DNA from: Acidimicrobiaceae bacterium | GTDB lineage: Bacteria; Actinomycetota; Acidimicrobiia; Acidimicrobiales; Ilumatobacteraceae | DNA length: 15,851 nt | NCBI GenBank assembly: GCA_003455715.1 | Contig: DMQJ01000117.1 | Coordinates: forward strand, 1,353-17,203 | Direction: 5' to 3' | In this document: piece after piece, positions 6,717-13,918 of the stretch | Numbering within the stretch: the stretch's first letter is position 1 | How the letters are laid out: each line of letters starts with the position of its first letter | Notes under the pieces: model-generated | Told to the model about the DNA's origin: nothing | The model's input: only the letters and a program-made list of their open reading frames with translations | The model's database searches: none | Position numbers and translations under genes: made by a program

Positions 6717-7463
6717 ATGATCCGGTGGATGACGGCGTTCGTCGACATGCCGTCCGACGCGTTCGACAACGGCGTGCTGTTCTGGGAACGGCTCACCGCA
6801 ACCACTCGCTCGTCACCTCGTGGTGAACACCATCAGTTCGCCACGCTCATCCCACCCGACGGCGACGCCTTCCTGCGTGTGCAGAGGGTGGCCGATGGTG
6901 CCGCAAAGGTGCACCTCGACCTGCATGTCGACGACGTTCCAGCGGCCGCCGTGGCCGCCGAACGACTCGGCGCCGAGCAGGTGGCCGACTTCGGTTACCG
7001 CATCATGCGTAGCCCATCAGGGTTCGTCTTCTGCCTGGTGCCCTTCCACGGCGACCATCAGCGACCTGCGCCGGTCGTCTCTGCCGCCGGTACCTGCAGG
7101 GTGGATCAGTTGGCGCTCGACATCCCGTACGCGGCGTTCCCGGCCGAGGCCCTGTTCTGGGCGGGGTTCACCGGTTGGGCCCGCCGAACGGGCAGCCGCC
7201 CTGAGTTCGAAGTGCTCGCCCGGCCGCCTGAGTTGCCGCTGCGGGTGCTGTTGCAGCGCCTTGGGCCGGGCGACCCTCGAACGGCAACCACTGCGCACCT
7301 CGACATCGCGTGCGGGGCCGACGTCGCCGCGCTCGCCGTCGAGCACGTTGGGCGAGGTGCCCTCGTGGAACGCGTGGAGGAACGATGGACCACCCTGCGC
7401 GACCCCGCTGGACTGCCCTACTGCCTCACCGCCCGCGACCCGAGCACGGGTGTGCTCACGTGA
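6717..7463 (+). CDS. Two-domain VOC (glyoxalase-like) family protein
   Basis: The protein has 248 residues and holds two VOC-fold modules, about 3-115 and 127-243. The first has F-W-E-R-L-T near its start, H-L-D-L-H-V-D-D (H66, H70) in the middle and S-P-S-G-F-V-F-C-L-V at its end. The second has the parallel features L-F-W-A-G-F-T-G-W, A-H-L-D-I-A-C-G-A-D (H194) and D-P-A-G-L-P-Y-C-L-T. It resembles the Glyoxalase_6/'glyoxalase-like domain' group, whose members include metal-dependent lyases, dioxygenases and binding proteins; the reaction is not assignable. The ATG at 6717 is chosen because it follows a -10-like TAGGGT at leaderless distance. A second ATG lies at 6729. The gene is divergent from the photolyase and overlaps the LytR_C gene tail-to-tail by 8 bases. 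Confidence 0.82.
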   Translation: MIRWMTAFVDMPSDAFDNGVLFWERLTATTRSSPRGEHHQFATLIPPDGDAFLRVQRVADGAAKVHLDLHVDDVPAAAVAAERLGAEQVADFGYRIMRSPSGFVFCLVPFHGDHQRPAPVVSAAGTCRVDQLALDIPYAAFPAEALFWAGFTGWARRTGSRPEFEVLARPPELPLRVLLQRLGPGDPRTATTAHLDIACGADVAALAVEHVGRGALVERVEERWTTLRDPAGLPYCLTARDPSTGVLT

Positions 7464-8016
7464 TGTCGTCGAGCGCGGTGCCGGCGAGGTCGTGGCCGAG
7501 CATGATGAGCACGTTGGCATCGGCGAGCGACTCGGTGGCGCCCTGAATCCAGGCCGGGGTCGGCATCGGGAAGATCTCCAGCCCGCCCATCAACCGACTG
7601 ATCGACTCCGCGACGGCTTCCGCCCCTGGCTTCACGTAGATCTTGCTCACCTGCAGGTCGCTGTCGGGGCCCGCAGCGTTGGTGGCCCGACGGGTCTCGA
7701 ACCCGAGTGCGGCGAGTTCGTCGGTGAGACGCCCTGCCGCGCCGTCGACGCCCGACGCGTTGGCGACCTTCACGATGCCGCCTTCGGTGATGATGGGCAA
7801 CGTGGTGGTGGTGGGCGGCAGGGTCGTGGTGGTGGTGCTCGTCGTGCTCGTGGTGCTGGTGGTGGTGGTGCTGGTGGTGGGCGGCGACGTGGTGGTGGTA
7901 GGCCCGGCCAGCGACTGCTGGCTGCGGCACGCGGGCAGCACCGCAATGGCCGCTGCGAAGGCAACCACGAGCGCGCAGCGGCGAGTGAACGAACGACGAG
8001 CGGGGGGTGTACGCAT
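7456..8016 (-). CDS. Putative lipoprotein with Thr-rich linker and LytR_C domain
   Basis: The protein has 186 residues. Residues 1-29 are a signal peptide (R-R-S-F-T-R-R, then A-L-V-V-A-F-A-A-A-I-A-V) ending in a lipobox-like L-P-A-C with C30 as the likely lipidated residue; Pro at -2 is less usual, so lipidation is probable but not certain. Residues ~39-74 are almost only Thr, Ser and Pro, a flexible wall-spanning linker. Residues ~78-180 match the LytR_C domain (V-K-V-A-N-A-S-G-V-D-G-A-A-G-R-L, then L-G-F-E-T-R, then I-Y-V-K-P-G-A-E-A-V-A). This domain usually follows the LytR-CpsA-Psr ligase domain, but stand-alone actinobacterial versions such as mycobacterial VirR and Cei affect envelope integrity. 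Here no ligase domain is present. The ATG at 8016 lacks a strong ribosome site. Confidence 0.85.
   Translation of the reverse strand: MRTPPARRSFTRRCALVVAFAAAIAVLPACRSQQSLAGPTTTTSPPTTSTTTTSTTSTTSTTTTTLPPTTTTLPIITEGGIVKVANASGVDGAAGRLTDELAALGFETRRATNAAGPDSDLQVSKIYVKPGAEAVAESISRLMGGLEIFPMPTPAWIQGATESLADANVLIMLGHDLAGTALDDIT
7795..7902 (-). repeat. Low-complexity Thr/Ser/Pro-coding tract
   Basis: On the plus strand this is a run of GGTGGTGGT and GTCGTGCTCGTG variants; on the minus strand it codes the Thr-rich linker of the lipoprotein (about residues 39-74). It is a slippage-prone tract whose length may vary between strains. Confidence 0.65.
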
Positions 8017-8087
8017 GTCGCTACCAGCCTGCCGAACCGAGGCGCGTGAATCCAGTCATGCTCATGCCAGGTTGATGACGGCAAGCT

Positions 8088-8091
8088 GGAG
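8088..8091 (+). promoter_or_regulatory. Ribosome binding site deciding the GNAT start
   Basis: GGAG lies 5 bases before the ATG at 8097. The GTG at 8094 is in the same frame directly before it but would be too close, so ATG is preferred. Confidence 0.5.
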
Positions 8092-8096
8092 ATGTG

Positions 8097-8837
8097 ATGA
8101 CGCTGCGACCGGCAACGACCGCCGACGACGAGGTGGTGGCCCACATCGCCGCCCTGGGCGATGCGCACACGCCGCCGCACTATCTCGCCTACGTGCGCAC
8201 CGCCGGACGATTGCTCGTCGCGGAAGACCACGGCCGCGTGGTGGGCTTCGGAGGTGTGGTGCCGGTGCCCGACGCCGAAGGGTCGACCGCCATGGTGACG
8301 GATCTGTTCGTGCATCCCGAGGCGCGCGGTCGCGGCGTCGGCACCCAACTGCTCGGCGAACTCCTCGCGGGCAATCCACGCCGGATGACCTGCAGTTCCA
8401 GTCACCCGGCGGCCCTCCCCGCGTATGTCCGGGCGGGCATGGAGCCTCGTGGCACCGTTCACTACTGGCGGGGCCCTGCATTCGGCGGGGCAGCTCCGGC
8501 GATGCCCGAACCGTGGGCGCACGACCGTGTCGACCTGGTCGGCTCGTGGGCGGAGCACGGCGCCATCGTGCGTGCCGACAGTGTGGTGGAGCGCCGAGGC
8601 GCAACGGTGGCGGTGGTGCAACGAGTGGTGAGCGAAACACCCGAGCGCGAGGTCGAGCAGTTGCTGCGAGGTCTTCCTGCGGATGTGGAGGTGACGCTCT
8701 GCGTGCCCGACTGGCAGCCACTCGGCCGTTGGTTGAGCGAACACGGCTTCACGTCGTTCGATCATGACCTGTGGTGCGCAACGCCCGATGTGATGCCCGA
8801 CCCGATGCTTGCGGTGGTGAACCCCGGCTTGTGGTAG
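8097..8837 (+). CDS. GNAT family N-acetyltransferase (probable degenerate tandem)
   Basis: The protein has 246 residues. Residues ~2-125 are a GNAT domain: L-R-P-A-T at the first strand, then M-V-T-D-L-F-V-H-P-E-A-R-G-R-G-V-G-T-Q-L-L. R77-G-R-G80-V-G82 is the acetyl-CoA pyrophosphate-binding loop (consensus R/Q-x-x-G-x-G/A). H-P-A-A-L-P-A-Y-V-R-A-G-M follows as the usual motif B region. Residues ~135-246 look like a second GNAT-like half (C-V-P-D-W-Q-P-L-G-R-W-L-S-E-H-G-F) without a CoA loop, as in tandem GNAT proteins with one inactive half. The acceptor substrate is unknown. The gene ends 54 bases before the transporter operon and could be transcribed with it, but no functional tie is evident. 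Confidence 0.85.
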   Translation: MTLRPATTADDEVVAHIAALGDAHTPPHYLAYVRTAGRLLVAEDHGRVVGFGGVVPVPDAEGSTAMVTDLFVHPEARGRGVGTQLLGELLAGNPRRMTCSSSHPAALPAYVRAGMEPRGTVHYWRGPAFGGAAPAMPEPWAHDRVDLVGSWAEHGAIVRADSVVERRGATVAVVQRVVSETPEREVEQLLRGLPADVEVTLCVPDWQPLGRWLSEHGFTSFDHDLWCATPDVMPDPMLAVVNPGLW

Positions 8838-8876
8838 CCGGGCGGCTCCGTGCACGAATGGCAGGCGCATCGCGGC

Positions 8877-8882
8877 TACGGT
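8877..8882 (+). promoter_or_regulatory. Weak -10-like element before the transporter operon
   Basis: TACGGT ends 9 bases before the ATG at 8892 and resembles the TAGGGT before the VOC gene. No good -35 box is visible at 16-18 bases. It is offered only as a possible promoter for the operon. Confidence 0.22.
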
Positions 8883-8891
8883 CCCACCGCA

Positions 8892-11000
8892 ATGCGTCGC
8901 TGGGGGGCTTCACGCATGCCGAGTTCGTCGGCTGTCGCTTGGTGCGTTGTTGGCGCGCTGGTGGCGGTGCAGCTGACCTGGTTCGGCATGCCGTTCGGGT
9001 TGTGGGTCGACGCGGCCATCAAGGGTCTGCTGTCGGCGATGCTCGCCGTCGGTATGGCGCTCGTGTACCGCGCCAACCGGGTGGTCAATTTCGCCCAGGC
9101 CGACCTCGGTACGGTGCCCGCCGCATTCGCGGTGTCGTTCCTGCTCTTCTGGGGTTGGCCCTACCTGCTCGCGCTCGGCAGCGGTCTCGTGCTGGCGGTG
9201 GTGTTGGGGGCAACCGTCGAGTTGGCGTTCATCCGCCGGTTTCGCAACAGCCCGCGGCTGGTGGTCACCGTTGCCACCCTCGGCATCACCCAACTCCTGG
9301 TGGTGCTCGGCATTCTCATCCCGCGGTGGTGGGGCAAGAACCTGGTGAGTGAGCGGCCCGACCCGCCGGTGGATTGGAAGTTCACGCCCAGCTTTCAGTG
9401 GCGCTTCTGGGAGCCGTCAGGCCCCGCTCAGGTCATCCTCAGCGGCAATCACCTGATAGCGCTGTTCGTCGCGCCTGCGGCAATGGCCCTCGTGGCCTGG
9501 TTCCTCACTCGCAGCCGGTTGGGCACCGCGATCCGTGCCTCGGCGGAACGCAGCGACCGGGCAGCAATGCTTGGTATCCCGGTGGGTCGGTTGCACACCG
9601 TCGTGTGGGCGCTCGCCGCCGCTCTTGCCTTCCTGGCACTGTTCCTGCGCAGCGGCATTCAGGGTGTGCCACTCGGCATCGCTGGCTCGTTGCCCGTGTT
9701 GTTCGTAGCGCTCAGCGCGTTGGTGATCGGACGAATGGAGCACCTAGGGGTGGTGGCCGTCGCCGCGGTGGCGCTCACCCTGCTCGAGTTCGGGGTTCGC
9801 TGGCACTACAGCGACGCACCTGGCGTTGCCTATGCGCTGATGGCCGGCGCGATGTTCGTGGCCCTCCTGCTGCAGCGCGGTAGCTCGAGCCGCCGCGATT
9901 CCGACGCCACCAGCAGTTGGCGCGGCGCCGAAGAGGTGCGGCCCCTGCCCACGCATCTGGCGAATGCCGGGTGGGTGCCGACGGTGCGCTGGACGTTGTT
10001 GGCGGTGGTGGTCGGCGGTGTGGTGATGCTGCCGCGGCTGGTGGAGGTCGACACCCTCATCAAGGCCACGGCCCTCATCGCCTTTGCCATCATCGGCATG
10101 TCGCTCGTGGTGCTCACCGGTTGGTCGGGCCAGATCTCGTTCGGGCAGATGGCGCTTGCCGGCATCGGTGCAGCAGTGTCGGCAACGCTCACCACCCGCT
10201 GGCAGGTCGACCTCTCGCTCACACTGCTCGCGGGCGGTGCTGCCGGTGGTGTGGCCGCGTTGGTGGTGGGGCTGCCGGCGCTGCGCCTGCGCGGCATGTA
10301 CCTCGCCGTCACCACGTTCGCGCTGGCCCTTGCCACCGAGTCGTGGTTGCTCAACGGACGCTTCTTCGGCTGGTTCCCCCGGCCCTCCGCCAACGTGCCG
10401 CGGCTGCCGTTGTTCGGCCGCCTCGATGTCGACAACACCGATGCCTTCTACTGGTACTCGCTCGTCGTTCTGGCACTCGTCTACCTCGCCCTGCGGGGCA
10501 TCCGCCGCGCCCGCCCGGGCCGGGTGATCGTCGCCGTGAGAGAGAACGAGCGGGCAGCACAGAGCTACAGCGTTGGCGCCGTGAAGGCGAAGCTCACGGC
10601 CTTCGTCATCTCCGGGTGCGTGGCCGGGGTGGGTGGCGCCCTGTTGGTGCACGGCGCAACCGCCTTCGATGTCGCCAACTACGGCGCGGGCCCCAGCTTC
10701 GACGTGTTCACCTCGGCCGTCATCGGTGGCCTCGGGTCGCTCGGCGGCGCGCTGCTCGGAGCGCTGTACCTGCGTGGCACGCGGTGGTTCATCACCGACC
10801 AGGCGTGGCAGCTGCTGAGCACTGGCTTCGGCGTGCTGCTGGTGTTGCTGGTCCTTCCAGGTGGATTGGGCAGCCTGTGGGTGAAGCTCCGCGACACTGC
10901 GGTGCGGTTGCTCACGGGCAGCAAGGTCGACGACCTCACCCCGGATGCTGCTCCTGTCGCCACCGACCAACCAGCCCCCGAGGAGGTGTCGGCGCGATGA
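8892..11000 (+). CDS. Fused branched-chain amino acid type ABC permease (LivH-LivM)
   Basis: The polypeptide has 702 residues. About 1-328 is a LivH-type permease: A-L-V-Y-R-A-N-R-V-V-N-F-A-Q-A-D in the first conserved helix, and a coupling loop R-S-R-L-G-T-A-I-R-A-S-A-E-R-S-D-R-A-A-M-L-G-I. About 363-655 is LivM: V-L-T-G-W-S-G-Q-I-S-F-G-Q-M-A, then R-G-M-Y-L-A-V-T-T-F, then R-A-V/I-loop equivalent V-I-V-A-V-R-E-N-E-R-A-A. A hydrophilic linker (~329-362) joins them and a Pro/Ala/Glu-rich tail ends the protein. These are usually two genes; together they form the pore of a Liv/HAAT importer. The start is uncertain: GTG 8850, ATG 8892 and ATG 8916 (which has GGGGGG 8 bases upstream) are all possible. 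The stop overlaps the next start as ATGA. The substrate is unknown. Confidence 0.88.
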   Translation: MRRWGASRMPSSSAVAWCVVGALVAVQLTWFGMPFGLWVDAAIKGLLSAMLAVGMALVYRANRVVNFAQADLGTVPAAFAVSFLLFWGWPYLLALGSGLVLAVVLGATVELAFIRRFRNSPRLVVTVATLGITQLLVVLGILIPRWWGKNLVSERPDPPVDWKFTPSFQWRFWEPSGPAQVILSGNHLIALFVAPAAMALVAWFLTRSRLGTAIRASAERSDRAAMLGIPVGRLHTVVWALAAALAFLALFLRSGIQGVPLGIAGSLPVLFVALSALVIGRMEHLGVVAVAAVALTLLEFGVRWHYSDAPGVAYALMAGAMFVALLLQRGSSSRRDSDATSSWRGAEEVRPLPTHLANAGWVPTVRWTLLAVVVGGVVMLPRLVEVDTLIKATALIAFAIIGMSLVVLTGWSGQISFGQMALAGIGAAVSATLTTRWQVDLSLTLLAGGAAGGVAALVVGLPALRLRGMYLAVTTFALALATESWLLNGRFFGWFPRPSANVPRLPLFGRLDVDNTDAFYWYSLVVLALVYLALRGIRRARPGRVIVAVRENERAAQSYSVGAVKAKLTAFVISGCVAGVGGALLVHGATAFDVANYGAGPSFDVFTSAVIGGLGSLGGALLGALYLRGTRWFITDQAWQLLSTGFGVLLVLLVLPGGLGSLWVKLRDTAVRLLTGSKVDDLTPDAAPVATDQPAPEEVSAR
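10981..10988 (+). promoter_or_regulatory. Ribosome binding site of the MFS-LivF-LivG gene
   Basis: AGGAGGTG lies inside the end of the permease gene, with its last base 8 bases before the ATG at 10997. It is a near-perfect Shine-Dalgarno sequence and fixes the start of the fusion gene within an ATGA overlap. Confidence 0.75.
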
Positions 11001-13915
11001 CATCCGCTCGCACCGTTGCTGGCCACGTGGCCCACCCGATGCGCTGGCTGCGCGGCGTGTGCGGCGGCGAAAGCGCCTACCCGTTGGTGATCCTGTTCGG
11101 GCTCAATGCCGTCGACGAACTCGACCGCACTGCCTTTGGCATCCTGTTGCCCAACATCCGCGACCACTTCGGTCTCGACAACACCGGTGTGCTCAGCCTG
11201 GTGGCCCTCGCGTCGGTCGCGGCGCTGGCGTTGCAGGTGCCCATCGCCCAGTTCGCCGACCGGTCGCGGCGGGTGCCCCTCGCCATCGTCGGCGCACTGC
11301 TGTGGGCCACGTTCAGCGGCATGACCGGCCTGGCCGCCGGGGTGGTGTGGTTGGTGCTCGCCCGCAGCGGCAGTTCGCTCGGCAAGGCCGTCATCGACCC
11401 CACCCACAACTCGCTCATCGCCGACTACTACCCCATCGAGTCGCGGAGCCGGGTGTACAGCGTGCACCGCGCCGCCAACGCGGTGGGCGCCTTCATCGGG
11501 CCGATCACCGCCGGCCTCCTCGCCTACTACTTCGACTGGCGGGTGCCGTTCCTCGTGTTCGTGGTGCCCACGGTCATCTTCGCCGTGCTCGCACTGCGTC
11601 TGCGCGAGCCGGTGCGCGGCAAGTGGGAGCGCGAGGCCATGGGTGCCGCAGCCGATGTGGCGGCCACCGAGGAGACGGTGCCCAGCTTCGCCGAGAGTTG
11701 GCGCACGGTGCAGAAGGTGAAGAGCCTGCAACGCCTGTGGTGGAGCCTGCCGTTCCTGGCCACCGCGCTCATCGGGTTCGTCACCCTTGCCTCGTTGCTC
11801 TACGAGCAGCAGTTCGGTCTCGACGAACGCGAACGAGGTATCGCCGCTGCGGTGTCGGAGCCATTCCAGTTGGTGGGCATTGTGGTGGGTACCCGCTACA
11901 TCACCAAGCGGTTCATGGCCGACATGAGCGGCCTCATCCGCTTCCTCGCCCGCATCGCAGTGGGCACATCGGTGTTCTCGGTGGGCTTCGCCCTCGCCCC
12001 AAACGTGGTGGTCGCGGTGGCGCTCAACTGTGCCGTGTCGGCGTCGTTGGCCATCATCGGGCCCGGCATTCTCGTCGCCCTGTCGCTGGCCATCCCCGCC
12101 CGTGCCCGCGCCACCGGCTTCAGTGTCGCCTCGCTGTGGGTCATCCCCGGCTTGCTCATCCTGCCCATCATCGGCTGGATCTCCAGCCACGTCGGCATCC
12201 GCTGGGGCATGCTCGTGATGGTGCCGCTGTTCATCATCGGCAGCCTCGTGCTGGGGAGCGCGCAACACACCATCAACGACGACATCGCCCAGGTGTGGAA
12301 GGCGTCGGCCGCTCGCAGCGAAGCCCTCTACAACCGCCGGCACGAGCAGGCCGACCTGCTGCTGGTGCGAGGTGTCGACGCCGGCTACGGAGGTCGGCAG
12401 GTGCTGTTCGGCGTCGACATCGATGTGAAGGAAGGCGAGATCGTTGCCCTCCTCGGCACAAACGGCGCGGGCAAGAGCACGTTGCTGAAAGCCATCAGCG
12501 GGGTGGTGGAGGCCGATCGAGGTGCTGTTGTGCTCGACGGCCGCGACATCACCCATGCACCGCCCAACGAGATCGCTGCGATGGGCGTGTCGCAGATGCC
12601 GGGCGGACAGGGCGTGTTCGGTGGCCTCACCGTCGAGGAGAACCTGCGCCTCGCTGGCTGGACCCGCCGCAACGACCCAGACGGATGCGCGGTAGCCATC
12701 GAACAGGTGCTCACCGAGTTCCCGGTGCTGCGCGACCGGTTGCACACGTCGGCCGGCGACATGAGCGGTGGCCAGCAGCAGATGCTGGCGCTGGGCATGG
12801 CGTTCGTGGCGAAGCCCAGGGTGTTGCTCATCGACGAGTTGTCGCTGGGGTTGGCGCCGGTCATCGTCGGCCAGCTGCTGCCGCTGGTGCAACGGGTGGC
12901 CGCGCAGGGCACGGCGGTGATTCTGGTGGAGCAGAGCGTCAACGTGGCGCTCTCGATCGCCGAGCGCGCCTACTTCATGGAGCGCGGCACGGTGCGTTTC
13001 AGCGGTCGCACCGCCGACCTGCTCGAGCGCGGCGACCTGTTGCGTTCGGTGTTCCTCGCGGGTGCAGCCGAGTCGGCCGCCCCACCTCCGGCCCCGAGCA
13101 CCGACGATGCGGACCGGTCGCCGGTGTTGACGGTCACCGAGTTGGCTGTCGCGTTCGGCGGCAACCGAGCGGTGAACGGCGCCACGTTCGAGGTATGGCC
13201 ACGCGAGATCGTCGGCATGATCGGCCCGAACGGCGCGGGCAAGACCACCATCTTCGACCTCATCAGTGGGTTCATCCCGTCCGACGCCGGCCGAGTGGTG
13301 CTGAACGGGCGAGATGTCACTGGGCGACGCGCCCCGGTGCGCGCGGCAGCCGGTTTGGGGCGCAGCTTCCAGGACGCGCGACTGTTCCCCGACATGACCG
13401 TGGCCGAGACACTTCGGGTCGCGCAGGAACGCTGGGTCGAGAACCGCAGCGCCCTGGCGGCAGCGGTGCGATGGCCCGCTGTCTTCGACGATGAAGAGCG
13501 CGGCACGATGCGCGTCGACGAACTGCTCGAGCTGATGAACCTCGGCCCATACCGCAACTCATTCGTTCGCGAGCTCAGCACCGGCACGCGCCGCATCGTC
13601 GACCTCGCCTGCCTGGCCGCGCACCGCCCGGTGCTGGTGCTGCTCGACGAGCCCTCGAGCGGCATCGCCCAGCGGGAGGTGGAGTCGCTCGCTCCCGTCC
13701 TGCGGAGGCTGCGCGACGAGATGGGCGCCAGCCTGCTCGTGATCGAACACGACATTCCGCTCATCGCATCCATCAGCGATCGGCTCCTTGCGCTCGACCA
13801 AGGCATCGTCATCGCGGCCGGCCACCCGGCCGAGGTGCTCGACGACCCTGTTGTGCGCGAGAGCTATCTGGGTCATCATCAAGCAGCGCGCGAGCGCAGT
13901 GGCACAAGGGGGTAA
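10997..13915 (+). CDS. MFS transporter fused to two Liv-type ABC ATPases (MFS-LivF-LivG)
   Basis: This is a 972-residue triple fusion. Residues ~28-435 are a full-length MFS carrier: helix one has acidic residues D40, E41 and D43 (N-A-V-D-E-L-D-R), and motif A-like F-A-D88-R-S-R-R92 lies between helices 2 and 3. Residues ~453-690 are LivF: Walker A G487-T-N-G-A-G-K-S-T, signature M589-S-G-G-Q-Q-Q, Walker B L-L-I-D613-E614, and the family's Q in place of the switch His (V-E-Q-S). After a Pro/Ala/Asp linker, ~708-965 is LivG: Walker A G743-P-N-G-A-G-K-T-T, signature L860-S-T-G-T, Walker B L-L-D884-E885 and switch H918. Both ATPases look active and would serve the LivHM fusion encoded just upstream. 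The MFS part may be a second path, a docking subunit or a modulator; which one cannot be seen. The order LivF-LivG is the reverse of the common gene order. No stop or frame break occurs at the junctions. Confidence 0.92.
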   Translation: MTSARTVAGHVAHPMRWLRGVCGGESAYPLVILFGLNAVDELDRTAFGILLPNIRDHFGLDNTGVLSLVALASVAALALQVPIAQFADRSRRVPLAIVGALLWATFSGMTGLAAGVVWLVLARSGSSLGKAVIDPTHNSLIADYYPIESRSRVYSVHRAANAVGAFIGPITAGLLAYYFDWRVPFLVFVVPTVIFAVLALRLREPVRGKWEREAMGAAADVAATEETVPSFAESWRTVQKVKSLQRLWWSLPFLATALIGFVTLASLLYEQQFGLDERERGIAAAVSEPFQLVGIVVGTRYITKRFMADMSGLIRFLARIAVGTSVFSVGFALAPNVVVAVALNCAVSASLAIIGPGILVALSLAIPARARATGFSVASLWVIPGLLILPIIGWISSHVGIRWGMLVMVPLFIIGSLVLGSAQHTINDDIAQVWKASAARSEALYNRRHEQADLLLVRGVDAGYGGRQVLFGVDIDVKEGEIVALLGTNGAGKSTLLKAISGVVEADRGAVVLDGRDITHAPPNEIAAMGVSQMPGGQGVFGGLTVEENLRLAGWTRRNDPDGCAVAIEQVLTEFPVLRDRLHTSAGDMSGGQQQMLALGMAFVAKPRVLLIDELSLGLAPVIVGQLLPLVQRVAAQGTAVILVEQSVNVALSIAERAYFMERGTVRFSGRTADLLERGDLLRSVFLAGAAESAAPPPAPSTDDADRSPVLTVTELAVAFGGNRAVNGATFEVWPREIVGMIGPNGAGKTTIFDLISGFIPSDAGRVVLNGRDVTGRRAPVRAAAGLGRSFQDARLFPDMTVAETLRVAQERWVENRSALAAAVRWPAVFDDEERGTMRVDELLELMNLGPYRNSFVRELSTGTRRIVDLACLAAHRPVLVLLDEPSSGIAQREVESLAPVLRRLRDEMGASLLVIEHDIPLIASISDRLLALDQGIVIAAGHPAEVLDDPVVRESYLGHHQAARERSGTRG
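13906..13912 (+). promoter_or_regulatory. Ribosome binding site of the substrate-binding protein
   Basis: AAGGGGG lies at the end of the fusion gene, 6 bases before the ATG at 13919, and spans into the TAA stop region. It supports the chosen start and coupled translation. Confidence 0.65.
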
Positions 13916-13918
13916 GCC

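Noticed and set aside
7795..7902. GGTGGT-rich tract as a CRISPR-like or regulatory repeat
   Set aside because: It is in frame with a Thr/Ser/Pro linker between a signal peptide and a LytR_C domain, and lacks regular repeat-spacer structure.
12290..12360. Possibility that the MFS-LivF join is a missed stop or frameshift
   Set aside because: The frame runs without break through a charged linker, and no ribosome site or start candidate with a strong signal precedes the LivF part; a true fusion is the simpler reading.
10679..12892. 737-codon minus-strand frame opposite the permease and MFS-ABC genes
   Set aside because: Composition is dominated by His, Glu, Gly, Arg and Gln without hydrophobic segments or motifs; it is the antisense shadow of a real gene.
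10945..13494. 849-codon plus-strand frame inside the MFS-LivF-LivG gene
   Set aside because: It is Arg/His/Pro-rich with no motif, while the overlapping frame carries two Walker A and B sets.
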